Made by a program: the position numbers and the translations under genes
Notes under the pieces: model-generated
What the model saw: only the letters and a program-made list of their open reading frames with translations
What the model was told of the DNA's origin: nothing
The model's database searches: none
Origin: Monosiga brevicollis MX1
Taxonomy: Eukaryota > Opisthokonta > Choanoflagellata > Craspedida > Salpingoecidae
Length of the DNA stretch: 64,000 bases
Reading direction: 5' to 3'
Assembly: GCF_000002865.3 (NCBI RefSeq)
Contig: NW_001865055.1
Coordinates: 477,617-541,616, forward strand
Shown: positions 63,187 to 64,000 of the stretch, one piece after another
Layout: each line of letters starts with the position of its first letter
Numbering within the stretch: position 1 is the first letter of the stretch

Positions 63187-63952
63187 ATGGCGCTGACGGA
63201 GGAGCAAGCGCTGCTGGACGTCCTGCGCAACCGTCTCCATGAAGGTGAGTTGACGCACACTGCGGGGCGCTCGGGCCACCGCTCCTGTTTGCCGCACGGC
63301 CTTTCCTTCAAGGGGGCTTTTGTTGATGTGCGCTCACCATGGTTCGCTAGGTGTCGATCCCAATCCAAGTGACTCGAGTGACTTGTATCACAGTAGCAGT
63401 CCCTTGCGCCAAGCCATGCTGCTTGAACAAGAGGTCCGCTGCGTCTCCCGCCTCAGCCTGTTCTGGTGCTCTCACCACCTCAAAGTGACACATTGCGATT
63501 CCCTTTCTCGCAACATCGTGTGTGTGTGTGTGTGTGTGTGTGCATCGCCCCTCCTTGGCTCAAACATCCTTCTTTGTGTGACACAGGCTTTGCACCAGCA
63601 GCATCGCTGCTGCAAGCAGGTCGCCCACACCTTCAAGTGCATGCAATTGTAAGTCCATGACAATCTATCCACTGCCTTGAGCCGAATCTTGTGCTTGCTA
63701 GACAGAGCCTCATCCAGCCTATGATTCTGCCCTCCAGGCCAGTGACAAAGGAACTGGTGTCGCAACAGGAGACGGTCAGTCGAGTTAAAAACTAGACAGG
63801 GGCCGCAGCCTGGTGCCAATCCTGGCCCAAAAAAGCTCACCTCGTGCTTTGCAACGCTTGCCTCAGCTGCAAGGCATGTCCGATGCCCTGATGCGTGTGC
63901 GGGAAGATCACCCCGTATCCGATGCCATGCAAGCCTTCTCCCTCATGACCAA
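63187..63952 (+). CDS. N-terminal part of an unrecognised helical protein (runs off right edge)
   Basis: Five exons fit with consistent phases: 63187-63244, 63351-63433, 63587-63648, 63738-63774, 63867-63952. The donor GTGCGT after 63952 shows that the gene continues beyond the window. The encoded start is MALTEEQALLDVLRNRLHEG, then SSPLRQAMLLEQE, HQQHRCCKQVAHTFKCMQL, PVTKELVSQQET and LQGMSDALMRVREDHP. It is helical and amphipathic with no signal peptide, and could be the beginning of a coiled-coil or BAR-like domain, but I do not recognise a family. The third intron keeps short spacing, and a GT microsatellite (63519-63540) lies in the second. Confidence 0.6.
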
Positions 63953-64000
63953 GTGCGTTGACTGCTGAATGACCTGCTCTCTGCTGGCCCAGACCCAGCC

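Overview
The window reads as nuclear DNA of a choanoflagellate, most like Monosiga brevicollis. The genes are packed with short spliceosomal introns (about 48-210 nt), and many donors read GTACG or GTGCG. The gene set is typical of the group: a giant cadherin, a full-length IP3 receptor, a PTB-domain tyrosine kinase and a MOZ/KAT6-type acetyltransferase. The species call is inference from gene content; no marker gene such as rRNA is present. All exon models were built by hand from reading frame, splice-site consensus and family similarity, and every intron phase was checked.

Layout, left to right. 1-5238 (-): N-terminal part of a large cadherin whose distal end, running off the left edge, carries a TMEM132/cohesin-like module. 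9470-10780 (-): zinc knuckle plus 23-residue Arg-rich (STPR-like) repeats. 12888-15331 (+): predicted PD-(D/E)XK nuclease fused to a FunK1/Crinkler-like kinase. 16257-19869: pogo/Tc1-type DNA transposon with a SAP-domain transposase and a duplicated left end. 20614-22179 (-): V-ATPase accessory Ac45/Voa1-like protein. 24467-35069 (+): IP3 receptor, 22 exons, 2655 aa. 37347-38850 (+): tandem WW protein like the KIBRA N-terminus. 39330-42638 (-): DPF-MYST (KAT6-like) acetyltransferase. 43196-43954 (-): secreted protein of unknown family. 46521-51049 (+): PTB-PTB-PTB-tyrosine kinase with a tyrosine-motif tail (HMTK type). 51676-53238 (-): pyrroline-5-carboxylate reductase. 55302-57637 (+): RS-rich, U2AF65-like single-RRM protein, with an assembly gap in its last intron. 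58083-62411 (-): LRR-ankyrin-Gly/Met-rich-coiled coil-PX protein. 63187-63952+ (+): start of an unrecognised gene running off the right edge.

There are no operons. Neighbours are mostly divergent or convergent, and the spaces between them hold GA/CT, CA/GT and homopolymer tracts. Functionally the window mixes calcium release (IP3R), organelle acidification (Ac45), phosphotyrosine signalling (PTB-TK), adhesion (cadherin), chromatin (KAT6), splicing (RRM) and proline synthesis (P5CR). The most unusual items are the cadherin-TMEM132 fusion, the LRR-ANK-PX protein whose LRR exons are 84 or 168 nt (one is 87) and all phase 2, the zinc-knuckle/STPR protein, the SAP-bearing transposase and the nuclease-kinase gene.
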